Assembly: GCF_001698815.1 (NCBI RefSeq)
Contig: NZ_LGSI01000053.1
Coordinates: 1-39,117 of the forward strand
Source: Pseudomonas syringae
GTDB lineage: Bacteria > Pseudomonadota > Gammaproteobacteria > Pseudomonadales > Pseudomonadaceae
Direction: 5' to 3'
Length of the DNA stretch: 39,117 nt
Of the stretch, positions 25,509 to 33,724 are shown piece after piece. A model generated the notes under the pieces. That model searched no databases. It saw only the letters and a program-made list of their open reading frames with translations, and was not told where the DNA came from. Position 1 is the first letter of the stretch. Each line of letters starts with the position of its first letter. Made by a program: the position numbers and the translations under genes.

Positions 25509-26479
25509 GGCCTCACCTCTACGCGTACCCTGGGATCGAGAAAGTAATACAGGCCATCGACGATCAGGTTGAGCACCACGAAAATCACCACAACGACCAT
25601 CAGATAAGCCACGACCACGGGCCGATCCAGCATATTGATGCTGTCCAGAATCAGCTTGCCGGCACCGGGCCAGGCAAAAATACTTTCCGTCACTACGGCG
25701 TAGGCGATGGTCGACCCCAGCTCCATGGCCAATACCGTGACCAGTGGAATCATGGTGTTGCGCATCACGTGCATGCACATCACCCGGATCGGCGAGAGGC
25801 CTTTGGCACGGGCAAATTTAACGTATTCCTGCGGCAGCACTTCACGCACACCGGCGCGGGTCAGGCGCAGCACCAGGGATATCTTGAACAGCGCCAGGTT
25901 CAACGCCGGCAGAATCAGATGTTGCAACCCGTCCAGGGTCAGGAACGACCACTGCACGCCGAACAGCTCGCGGGTTGCACCCCGTCCGCTGGCGGGCAGC
26001 CAGCCCAGCTTGATGGAAAACAGCATGATCATCATCAGCGCCACCCAGAATGCGGGCAGCGAAAAACCGATGATGCTGGTGGCCATCAACAACCGGGAAA
26101 GCGGGTGATCGGGATAGGTGCCGGCGAACATCCCCAATGGCACGCCCAACACCACGGCCAGGAGCATCGCGCTGAACGCCAGTTCGAACGTCGCTGGCAA
26201 ACGCTGCACGATCAGGCGCATGGCGTCTTCGTGATAGACGAAACTCTGGCCGAGATTGCCGTACACCGCACCTTTGAGAAACAGCAGATATTGCTGCCAC
26301 AGCGGTTTGTCCAGGCCCAGATGAGCGATGGCGGCCAGGCGTTCGCTCTGGTTCAGATCTTCCCCGACCAGGATATCCATCGGGTTGCCGATGGCGTTCA
26401 GACCGATGAACACCACCAACGTCATGAGCAGCACCACCAACAGCGATTGGCTCAAGCGTCGCACGAGCCAGCCGATCAT
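25505..26479 (-). CDS. ABC transporter permease (DppB-like)
   Basis: Inner-membrane permease of the DppB/OppB class (324 aa, six helices). Helix 1 is LLVVLLMTLVVFIGL. The typical periplasmic GNLGQSFVYH segment follows, and the EAA motif EYVKFARAKGLSPIRVMCMH is present. Its ATG overlaps the stop of the flavin monooxygenase-like gene (ATGA, 26476-26479), which ties the oxidoreductase to the transporter by translation. Confidence 0.9.
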   Translation of the reverse strand: MIGWLVRRLSQSLLVVLLMTLVVFIGLNAIGNPMDILVGEDLNQSERLAAIAHLGLDKPLWQQYLLFLKGAVYGNLGQSFVYHEDAMRLIVQRLPATFELAFSAMLLAVVLGVPLGMFAGTYPDHPLSRLLMATSIIGFSLPAFWVALMMIMLFSIKLGWLPASGRGATRELFGVQWSFLTLDGLQHLILPALNLALFKISLVLRLTRAGVREVLPQEYVKFARAKGLSPIRVMCMHVMRNTMIPLVTVLAMELGSTIAYAVVTESIFAWPGAGKLILDSINMLDRPVVVAYLMVVVVIFVVLNLIVDGLYYFLDPRVRVEVRP

Positions 26480-27936
26480 TCGCGCAACTCGCCGGTCGTG
26501 AGTTCGCCCGCGACCCATTCATCGCCGAGCAATTCCGGTTCGGCGTAGTTCTGCATCGCGTCGAAATGCTGCTCGATGTCTTCGTTGAACAACTGGCCGA
26601 CCAAACCATGAGCCAGGCGTTTGGCGCCTTCACTGATGGCCGGGATATCACCCGAGACCGCTCCATAGCTCAAGGATGCGGTGTAGTTGAAGCAATGAAT
26701 CTGGCTGATTCCCGGACAGGCGCCGGGGGTCTTTTCCTGAAATTCAAAGCTCAGGCCAAGGTCGGGCAGATCATCCAGCTCGGGATCGGGCGCATTGCCC
26801 GGCGGCGTGAAACTGTCGCTCCAGACCTTGATGTGCGGCGCGAACGCGGCGAATTCAGGACGCAGCTGAAAATTGGTACGAAAGCCGGTGGCGAACACCA
26901 GAAAATCGTATTCGAGCCTGGCGGTCGGCGTATCCAGCCACAGGCCGCCAGCCGGGTTTGCCCGCACGGCAACAATCGGACTATTCAACAAAAAGCGCGC
27001 GTTGGCCGAGCGGGAAACCCGCAAGGTGCTGCCCCGAGGTGGCGGCACTTGCTGCGCATTGAGGTATTTGCGAATTCGCCATTTCCAGACATCCGGCAGA
27101 CGCCAGTAGCCATGGGTCATGCCCGGACTGCCAGCGCCCTTGCCTTTGTTGATGCGCGGCAATTCGGCGCGGCGTACCAGCAGATCGACGCGCTGCGCGC
27201 CAGCTTCCAGCGCGGTGGCCGCGCTGTCCATGGCCGATGCGCCGCCACCGATGACCGCCACTCGCTTGCCGACGAACCAATCGTCCTGCAAACCCGACGC
27301 CGAGTGAGTCCAGAAATGGCGCGGCAAATCGTTCACCAGATCCGGCACCCATGGGCCACCCAATCCGTCGCGACCGGTGGCCAGCACTACATGCCGCGCC
27401 ACAACCCGCTGCACCTGGCCGTCATGGGCGATATCCAGTTCCACCAGACTGTCGGCACGCGGCTGGACCCGTTCGACACGGTGTTCATTGCGCACATCCA
27501 GATCCAGCACCTTGCGATACCAGCGCAGATAGTCCGCCCATTGCAGACGCGGAATCTTGTCCAGGGCGTTCCATGCCGGCAGACCGAATTGCGCCTCGAA
27601 CCAGGCGCGGAAGGTCAATGCGGGTAAGCCCAACGCCGGGCCGGTCAATTGCTTGGGCGAGCGCAGGGTTTCCATACGTGCGGTCGTGGCCCAAGGGCCT
27701 TCGAAGCCGGTTGGCGCCTGGTCGAACACCCTAGCGCTAACGCCCAGGTTGCGCAGTTCCGCCGCCAACGCCAGGCCGGCCATGCCGCCACCGATAATGG
27801 CGATGTCCAGCACAGCTTGCCCGGCGTTGAACCGCGGCTTGACCCAGGCGGCGGCAGGCAGATCCAGCCATTGCAGATCCTGGCGCAGCCGGGCCTCCAG
27901 AGCGGCAAGACCAATGGGTTGATTCACGTCGGACAT
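26476..27936 (-). CDS. FAD/NAD(P)-binding flavin monooxygenase-like protein
   Basis: Cytoplasmic flavoprotein (486 aa) with two Rossmann motifs: IIGGGMAGLA for FAD (48-56) and VIGGGASAMDSA for NADPH (229-239), plus FATGFRTN near the C-terminal third. These define the flavin-containing monooxygenase/Baeyer-Villiger group, but the classical FxGxxxHxxxY fingerprint is only partly kept (PRHFWTHSAS, 205-214). It would oxidise a small substrate with NADPH and oxygen. First gene of the eight-gene operon, coupled to the permeases, so it probably acts on the imported compound. ATG at 27936 is chosen because MSDVNQPIGLAALEARL has the family's N-terminal form. Confidence 0.87.
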   Translation of the reverse strand: MSDVNQPIGLAALEARLRQDLQWLDLPAAAWVKPRFNAGQAVLDIAIIGGGMAGLALAAELRNLGVSARVFDQAPTGFEGPWATTARMETLRSPKQLTGPALGLPALTFRAWFEAQFGLPAWNALDKIPRLQWADYLRWYRKVLDLDVRNEHRVERVQPRADSLVELDIAHDGQVQRVVARHVVLATGRDGLGGPWVPDLVNDLPRHFWTHSASGLQDDWFVGKRVAVIGGGASAMDSAATALEAGAQRVDLLVRRAELPRINKGKGAGSPGMTHGYWRLPDVWKWRIRKYLNAQQVPPPRGSTLRVSRSANARFLLNSPIVAVRANPAGGLWLDTPTARLEYDFLVFATGFRTNFQLRPEFAAFAPHIKVWSDSFTPPGNAPDPELDDLPDLGLSFEFQEKTPGACPGISQIHCFNYTASLSYGAVSGDIPAISEGAKRLAHGLVGQLFNEDIEQHFDAMQNYAEPELLGDEWVAGELTTGELRE

Positions 27937-28150
27937 TCTTGATACTCGGAGTGGCTTGCGGAGGAAACTGCTCAATTTCTATACAAAAAGCATTCCACAG
28001 TCATAAATTACGCATTCATAGGCCTATTGAATGCAGATTCCGAATACTAAGAGCCTCGCTTTATTCCATCAACTTCCAAAAACGAATATTAATATTCTCA
28101 CAGGTTATTAGTCCAGCCAAAATGCTCGGCTTGCCGATCCAGTAGCGCGC

Positions 28151-29101
28151 CTAGCCGGCGTAAATGCTCTGCAATAAAGCATCGTGGGTCGCGGGATCAT
28201 GCATGACCAGGTCAGGCAGCAACGCCTTGGCTGAGTCCGCCAGCTCAGTCACCAGGGCTTGCGCGACATCCGAAAGCGGGCTGGCAAATGCTGAAATCAG
28301 GCCGAAGAAGAAGGGAATGTTGCATTCGATGGGACGCACTACAACGCCCTCCAGCGGCACGCCGACGGCGGTAAAGGGATCAACCAGCGCGACACCCAGC
28401 CCGACACGCGCCATTTGCATGGCCACCAATGAAGTGTTGGTATCGAGCATCAGCGGCTCGCCACCGCCATGATCCTGAAACGCCTTGTCGATGCGTCGCC
28501 GGAATCGATAAGGATTGGACATGGTGATCAGTGGCTGCCGGGCCAGCACTTCCATGGGCAAGACATCAAACTGCGACAACTTCGAATCAGCCGCCAGCAC
28601 CGCAACGCAAGGCGATTCGCCAATCCAGTGGATGTCCAGACCCCGATGTTCCAGTGGCAGGCTCACGGCGCCCAGATCCATGGTTTTGGAAAGCACCGCC
28701 TGCACGACGTTTTCCGGGGACATGCTGTGCAGCTGAATGTGTTGCGGGCGCAAATCCTGCGGCAAGTGCGACAACGCCAGCGGCAACAGCCCGGCTGCCA
28801 GCGCCGGAATGGCCACCAGCTTGATCTGGCGGTTTTCGTCCAGGGCGATGTGCTGCGCACGCTGGCGAATATTGCGAATCCCCAGCAAGGCACTCTCGAC
28901 ATCGCCGTACATCATGAATGCCTTCTGGGTCGGCGTGACTTTCGGGCCGCTGCGCTCGAACAGGGCAAATCCCAATTCCAGCTCAAGCTCCTGAATGACT
29001 CGCGTCACCGACGGCTGGGAACGACCGAGCATCTTCCCTGCCGCAGTCACACTGCCCGCCGACATGACGGCCGCAAACGCTTCGAGTTGCCGCAAATCCA
29101 T
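28151..29101 (-). CDS. LysR-type transcriptional regulator
   Basis: DNA-binding regulator of normal LysR length (316 aa). The HTH lies at residues 1-60 (MDLRQLEAFAAVMSAGSVTA, MLGRSQPSVTRVIQELE), and an effector domain follows (LVAIPALAAGLLPLALSHLP; later GLGVALVDPFTAVG). It lies upstream of the FMO-ABC-CMD operon on the same strand with a 214-bp gap, so it is the likely regulator of that operon. The effector may be the transported compound. A GTG two codons upstream (29107) is an alternative start. Confidence 0.88.
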   Translation of the reverse strand: MDLRQLEAFAAVMSAGSVTAAGKMLGRSQPSVTRVIQELELELGFALFERSGPKVTPTQKAFMMYGDVESALLGIRNIRQRAQHIALDENRQIKLVAIPALAAGLLPLALSHLPQDLRPQHIQLHSMSPENVVQAVLSKTMDLGAVSLPLEHRGLDIHWIGESPCVAVLAADSKLSQFDVLPMEVLARQPLITMSNPYRFRRRIDKAFQDHGGGEPLMLDTNTSLVAMQMARVGLGVALVDPFTAVGVPLEGVVVRPIECNIPFFFGLISAFASPLSDVAQALVTELADSAKALLPDLVMHDPATHDALLQSIYAG

Positions 29102-29257
29102 ACACACGCCTTGAAGATCGAAATGAAGAGTCCGTTCTCCTCCGGGGCAACCTGAAACGGGACGAGAAACGCCAGCAAAGCCTAACCATAGTTTCGATCA
29201 GCGTCGATGGTGATTGCAGCCGCCGTCCTGCACCAGGCCTCAAGCGCGCTACAACTC

Positions 29258-29791
29258 TCAATCCACGGAAATATTCACAGTGGTTTCCGGTTTCGGCGCC
29301 GCAGGCTTCTTGGGCAGCGTGATATTCAGCACGCCCCTGCTGAAATGCGCCTGGATATGCTCGGCATCCACACCCGTGGGCAAACTGAAAGTTCTTTCAA
29401 AATGCCCATAACGACGCTCCGTCAGGTGGTAGTTGGCAGATGAGTCCGACTTCTCCTCGCGCTTTTCGCCCTTGATCCGCAGGTTGCCGTCGACGACCTT
29501 GACGGTCAGGCTCTGCTCGTCCGCGCCGGGCACTTCTGCGGCGATTTCGTAGGTGGTTGCGGTTTCCCGAATATCCACAGCGGGCGCCTGAACACCGGAA
29601 AACTCCCCTGACCAGAACGGTTGCACATCAAACCGGCCGCTGCGGGAAAGGATTGAAGGCAGGCTGTTGAATTCGTTCAGCAGATGGTCGAACTGCTGAC
29701 GGATGCGGTCCAGCGGATGCCAGTTGCCAGGGCCGGTCGTTGGCTTTTTTCCATCTTCAGGGGTCGGAGTTTTTTGCTCGGAATCATTCAT
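29258..29791 (-). CDS. Small heat-shock protein, Hsp20/alpha-crystallin family
   Basis: Cytoplasmic holdase chaperone (177 aa). A polar N-terminal arm (DGKKPTTGP...) precedes the alpha-crystallin domain (about 70-162) with VDIRETATTYEIAAEVPGAD, LRIKGEKREE and the closing GVLNITLPK (153-161). The C-terminal tail lacks a clear I-x-I motif, although NISVD ends in a similar pattern. ATG at 29791 has GGAGG 9 nt upstream. A sequence resembling a sigma-32 promoter lies just upstream (29816-29842), which fits heat induction. Confidence 0.92.
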   Translation of the reverse strand: MNDSEQKTPTPEDGKKPTTGPGNWHPLDRIRQQFDHLLNEFNSLPSILSRSGRFDVQPFWSGEFSGVQAPAVDIRETATTYEIAAEVPGADEQSLTVKVVDGNLRIKGEKREEKSDSSANYHLTERRYGHFERTFSLPTGVDAEHIQAHFSRGVLNITLPKKPAAPKPETTVNISVD

Positions 29792-29815
29792 GACACATGT
29801 CCTCCACAGAACAGC

Positions 29816-29842
29816 TGACGGGGTACGCAAACTTGATTCTAG
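29816..29842 (-). promoter_or_regulatory. Candidate sigma-32 promoter for the Hsp20 gene
   Basis: On the minus strand CTAGAAT (-35) and CCCCGTCA (-10) are 12 nt apart, near the RpoH consensus CTTGAAA and CCCCATNT with two mismatches in the -35. The predicted transcript would start about 20 nt before the ATG. Confidence 0.4.
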
Positions 29843-29918
29843 TACATGGCAAATCTGTGGGAGGCAGCAGCGATGCGGAGGGTAATCGACAGCGCGCGAT
29901 TACTTACCAAACACCCAT

Positions 29919-29947
29919 AAAAAAGCTCCCGGATATTCTCCGGGAGC
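29919..29947 (-). terminator. Rho-independent terminator
   Basis: Perfect 9-bp stem GCTCCCGGA / TCCGGGAGC with a 5-nt loop, followed on the minus strand by six T. It lies 48 nt downstream of the 107-codon gene and terminates it before the Hsp20 promoter. Confidence 0.92.
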
Positions 29948-29994
29948 AAGAAGCGAAACAACTCATTATTAATCGTTATAGGTATAACTTTTTA

Positions 29995-30318
29995 TCAGTA
30001 GAGACGATCAACAACACGGACGTCGGACTGCTGTTGTGTCGCGATCCATTCATTCTTCAGGGTTTGCAGAACCCGGTTCATGAATACTTTGTCGGCGGCG
30101 GCTTTCTTGCCAACGTAGCCATGGCCGCGACGGTAGGTCCGTAGACGGGCCCGCATTTCCGGGTGGCTACTGCCGAAATCGTTTTCCTGGCAAGTCAGCG
30201 GATCGACATGAACATCGCCTTCGTTGCTGATCCACAATACATGGCTATCCAGACTGTCTTTGCGCGCGGCGAACAATTGGGCCAGTTCATCAATAGTAGG
30301 TTGTTTGTTCAAATTCAT
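29995..30318 (-). CDS. Conserved hypothetical protein
   Basis: Small soluble protein of 107 aa that I do not recognise. It is rich in charged residues, with ELAQLFAARKDSLDSHVLWI, a histidine/glycine patch RRGHGYVGKKAAADK, and a helical end. There is no signal peptide or membrane segment. AAGGAG lies 9 nt before the ATG, and a strong terminator follows, so it is a genuine monocistronic gene. It sits between an Hsp20 gene and a stressosome operon, which suggests a stress role only by location. An AT-rich inverted repeat ATTAG-TTAG-CTAAT (30354-30367) lies just upstream. Confidence 0.75.
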   Translation of the reverse strand: MNLNKQPTIDELAQLFAARKDSLDSHVLWISNEGDVHVDPLTCQENDFGSSHPEMRARLRTYRRGHGYVGKKAAADKVFMNRVLQTLKNEWIATQQQSDVRVVDRLY

Positions 30319-30876
30319 TTGAATGCTCCTTGACCGCTCGTCAACCGGGTTTAATTAGTTAGCTAATACACATGATCAATCGGCCAGTGGATTTGTGTCG
30401 CTGCACCTGCATGACATTCGCTATCAGACAACTTGCAGATCCGGCCCATGAATAGATGCGTGTAGCCTTGATAAAACACTGCTGCGCAAGAGCACCACAA
30501 CGAGAGGAGAAGTTGCGAAAAGTCTTGATTCAAAAGGCTATTACAGCGCTGACAACTAACAATTGACTGTCAACCACAAGCCTCATGAGGACGTTTCGCC
30601 AGCATCTCGAATCCGGTCAGGGATCATGCCAGGTCAGCTTCATCAATCTGCCTTGTGGGCAGCACACATCCGGGAACATCACGACGGCTCGTCGTGCATG
30701 TCAGAACACCCTTTTACCGCTCTCCCGATCAGGGAGACAGCTGCATAATGCAAGGCGAAGGGGTAAGCGTCAACACTTATGTAGTGATTTTTTTAGAGCA
30801 CTACATATTTTTATTCTGACCGTCCGGTCATTCCCTTCCCGACCTGACGCGCCACGCAACGCCCGCCGTAGTGCCG
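30319..30876. other. Long intergenic stretch with inverted repeats, no gene seen
   Basis: No reading frame here has a Shine-Dalgarno and plausible composition. It contains the upstream region of the 107-codon gene, a small hairpin CTCCC-GATCA-GGGAG (30722-30736), and a perfect 9-bp inverted repeat TATGTAGTG / CACTACATA with a 12-nt spacer (30778-30807) downstream of the hybrid-kinase gene. The last could end the stressosome transcript, although its T-rich flank is on the plus strand. A small RNA cannot be excluded. Confidence 0.5.
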
Positions 30877-32832
30877 TCAGCGAGCGGTTGTCGAGCTCTC
30901 GAGCATCTTGCGGACTTTCTCCAGCAGGAGATTCAGCTTGAACGGTTTGATGACCATATCCATGCGCTCGCCCAGGAAATGCTGGCGGTTCACGGCGTTT
31001 TCCGCGTAACCGGTCATGAACAGCACCGGCAGATTTTCCCGCCATACCCGAGCGCGGTCGGCCAGTTCCCGCCCGTTCATGTGCGGCAGTCCGACGTCGG
31101 ACAACAGCAGATCCACCGACCGGTCGTGCTCAAGAATCGATAGAGCGGTGGCAACATCAGCGGCCTGGGTGCAGCGATAACCGTTGTCGATCAGCAGCTC
31201 GTTGACGAACATGCGCACCGAAGCAGTGTCTTCGACAATCAGAATATGTTCCCCGGCACCCGGCTGCACCGGCAGACTCGGTTCGGTCTGCGCAGGCGGC
31301 ACATCCACCGCCGCGGGAATCATCAGTGTCACTTCGGTGCCATGCCCGGCAACACTGCGAATCAGCACGTCACCGCCAGACTGCCTGGCGAAGCCGTAAA
31401 TGGTCGAGAGGCCGAGCCCGGTCCCTTCGCCGATAGGTTTGGTGGTGAAAAATGGATCGAACACCTTGTCGATGACGCTGTGGTCGATGCCAATCCCGTC
31501 ATCCTTGACCGACAACGCGATGTACGCGCCGTCGGCGACCCGCGGATCACCCTTGGAATGCGCGGCGAAGGTCGTGACCCGCACGTTGCCGCCGTTGGGC
31601 AGCGCATCCCGCGCATTGATGACCAGATTGAGCACCGCGCTTTCCAGCTGGCTGGAGTCCACCAGGGCCACGGCGGATTTGGACGTCAGGTCCAAAGTCA
31701 GCGCGATGCGCTTGCCGATGGTGCGGCTGAGCAGGTCTTCCAGGGAGCGAATGTGTTCATTGACATCGATTGGCCGGGCATCCAGCGGCTGCTGACGGGC
31801 GAACGCCAGCAACCGGTGCGTCAGGGCTGCTGCGCTCATGGCCGAAGCCAGGGCGGCGTCCGCATAGCGTGCGACGCGCTCGGGACGATTCTCCTCGGTG
31901 CGCTTCTTGATCAGCTCGATACCGGTGATGATCCCGGTCAGCAAATTGTTGAAATCGTGGGCGATGCCGCCGGTCAGTTTGCCGATGGCGTCCATCTTCT
32001 GCGCCTGCAACAGCTGCGCTTCGGTGCGCGCACGCTGGGCAACTTCATGGGCCAGCTGGGTATTGACGGTGTCGAGCTGGCGCAGATGCGACTGCTCGCG
32101 CTGGCGATGTTCGGTGACATCTTCAACGAATACCAGACTCAGTTCCGGCGTACGGTACGGGGAAATCTGCCACTCGGTTTCGCGCACTTCGCCTTTGACC
32201 AACATCAGCAGCGTGCCTCTCCAGCGCTCTCCCGCCAGCAGTCCGGCGCGCAGTTGCTGGATGATCTCGTCCTGATCGGGTGCCAGCGAGTCCAGCATGG
32301 TCTGCCGGGAAATGCTTTTCTGGATCAACTGCGCGAACGCATGGTTGCACTCGTGCACTTTAAGGTCGGCGTCCATGACCGCGATCGGTGCAGAAATGTT
32401 GACGAAGATTTCCCGAAAGCGTGCTTCGCTTTCGCGTAGCGCGTATTCAGTGTCGCGTACTCGCAGCAGCGTGCGCAGGGTTGCCAGCAGCACGTCGGCG
32501 TCCACCGGATGCACGAGATAGGCATCGGCGCCAGCTTCAAGGCCGGTGACGATATCAGCCGTCTGGATAGAGGCCGCAGAAACATGCACCACCGGCAACA
32601 AAGCCGTACGCGGTTCCGACCGTAACAGGCGCACGATATCGAAACCGCTCATGTCCGGCAGATTGACGTCGAGGATCAACGCATCAGGTATTTCCGAGGC
32701 AATCAGCGCCAGGCCTTCAGTACCGGTACCGGCCTCAAGCACAACAAAATCGTGCTGTTCCATGCGCCGTCGCAAGGCATAACGCGTGGCGGCATTGTCA
32801 TCGACGATCAGCAGGCGGATTTCACGCTTCAT
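30877..32832 (-). CDS. Hybrid sensor histidine kinase/response regulator (REC-PAS-HisKA-HATPase-REC)
   Basis: Cytoplasmic hybrid kinase of 651 aa with no membrane segment. The N-terminal receiver (about 5-122) has Asp55, but its conserved lysine is replaced by His108 (YLVHPVD). A PAS domain (about 135-245) is followed by a coiled coil, the kinase with His292 (IAHDFNNLL) and Asn406 (LNLVINARDAL), glycine boxes DDGIGI and GTGLGLST, and a C-terminal receiver with Asp579 and Lys629 (VIKPF). It is the last gene of the stressosome operon, overlapping the upstream kinase by 11 nt. It probably integrates the output of that kinase. The final target is not encoded here. Confidence 0.92.
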   Translation of the reverse strand: MKREIRLLIVDDNAATRYALRRRMEQHDFVVLEAGTGTEGLALIASEIPDALILDVNLPDMSGFDIVRLLRSEPRTALLPVVHVSAASIQTADIVTGLEAGADAYLVHPVDADVLLATLRTLLRVRDTEYALRESEARFREIFVNISAPIAVMDADLKVHECNHAFAQLIQKSISRQTMLDSLAPDQDEIIQQLRAGLLAGERWRGTLLMLVKGEVRETEWQISPYRTPELSLVFVEDVTEHRQREQSHLRQLDTVNTQLAHEVAQRARTEAQLLQAQKMDAIGKLTGGIAHDFNNLLTGIITGIELIKKRTEENRPERVARYADAALASAMSAAALTHRLLAFARQQPLDARPIDVNEHIRSLEDLLSRTIGKRIALTLDLTSKSAVALVDSSQLESAVLNLVINARDALPNGGNVRVTTFAAHSKGDPRVADGAYIALSVKDDGIGIDHSVIDKVFDPFFTTKPIGEGTGLGLSTIYGFARQSGGDVLIRSVAGHGTEVTLMIPAAVDVPPAQTEPSLPVQPGAGEHILIVEDTASVRMFVNELLIDNGYRCTQAADVATALSILEHDRSVDLLLSDVGLPHMNGRELADRARVWRENLPVLFMTGYAENAVNRQHFLGERMDMVIKPFKLNLLLEKVRKMLESSTTAR

Positions 32833-33724
32833 CGCCAGGCTCCCCACCAATGTCGCCTGTGCTATTAGCCCCGGCAATTGCCAGCGGAATAATCACGAAG
32901 AAGGTCGAGCCGACGCCCGGTTTGCTTTGCACCCCTACCCGGCCACCGAGCAGCTCGGCAAAGCGTTTGCACAGGGACAATCCGAGACCCGTACCACGCC
33001 AGCGTTTTTGCAGCGGCGAGTTGATCTGCGAGAAATCCTCGAACAGTTCACCGAGCATTTCTTCGGGAATACCCACGCCCGTATCGGTCACCGCGAAACG
33101 AACTTCCTTGGCGTTTTCCAGGCGTGCCGAGACGCGCACTTCACCACGCTGGGTGAACTTCAGGGAATTGGAAATAAAGTTGCGCAGAATCTGCCCGAGT
33201 TTTTTGTCATCGGTAAACAGCCGAGGCAAGCCGATGGGCTCTTCGAAAATCAGGTCCACCGAAGACATATTGACGATCGGGCGAAACATGCCGCGCAGGG
33301 CTGCAAACAAGTCGAACATGTCGAACCAGGCCGGGGAAATGGTGATGCGTCCGGCCTCGATCTTGGCCAGATCCAGCAGATCATCGACCATGTCGGACAG
33401 CTCACGTGCGGCACTGCTGATAAACGCAACCTGGCGATGCTGCTCGGTGGCCAACGGCCCGTCGATTTCATCGGTGAGCAGGCTGGAAATACTCAGGATC
33501 GAACCCAGCGGCGTCCTGAATTCATGGCTCATATAGGACAGGAAACGGCTTTTCAGATCCGAAGCCTGACGCAGCTCGTTGGCCTGATTGTCGAGTTCGG
33601 CATACAACGCGAGCACGCCTTGATTGGTTTCATCCAGCTCGGTGCGCAAGGCCTCGCCTTCAGCTCGCAGGCGCGCAATCTCGAGGGTCAGCTCGATCTG
33701 GTCAGCGGTGGTTGACTCAGACAT
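32822..33724 (-). CDS. Soluble sensor histidine kinase
   Basis: Cytoplasmic histidine kinase of 300 aa without a recognisable sensor domain. An N-terminal coiled coil (10-55) leads to HisKA with His67 (YMSHEFRTPLG), then HATPase with Asn186 (NFISNSLKF), DTGVGIP (214-220) and GTGLGLS (244-250). In stressosome operons of this type such kinases take the place of the sigma-B pathway, and activity is thought to be set by the released RsbT-like kinase or by the phosphatase. The start at 33724 overlaps the preceding gene by 8 nt. It phosphorylates most likely the hybrid protein next door. Confidence 0.9.
   Translation of the reverse strand: MSESTTADQIELTLEIARLRAEGEALRTELDETNQGVLALYAELDNQANELRQASDLKSRFLSYMSHEFRTPLGSILSISSLLTDEIDGPLATEQHRQVAFISSAARELSDMVDDLLDLAKIEAGRITISPAWFDMFDLFAALRGMFRPIVNMSSVDLIFEEPIGLPRLFTDDKKLGQILRNFISNSLKFTQRGEVRVSARLENAKEVRFAVTDTGVGIPEEMLGELFEDFSQINSPLQKRWRGTGLGLSLCKRFAELLGGRVGVQSKPGVGSTFFVIIPLAIAGANSTGDIGGEPGDEA

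Noticed and set aside
30563..30748. A 61-codon plus-strand frame in the long intergenic region
   Set aside because: Composition is not protein-like and there is no convincing ribosome-binding site.
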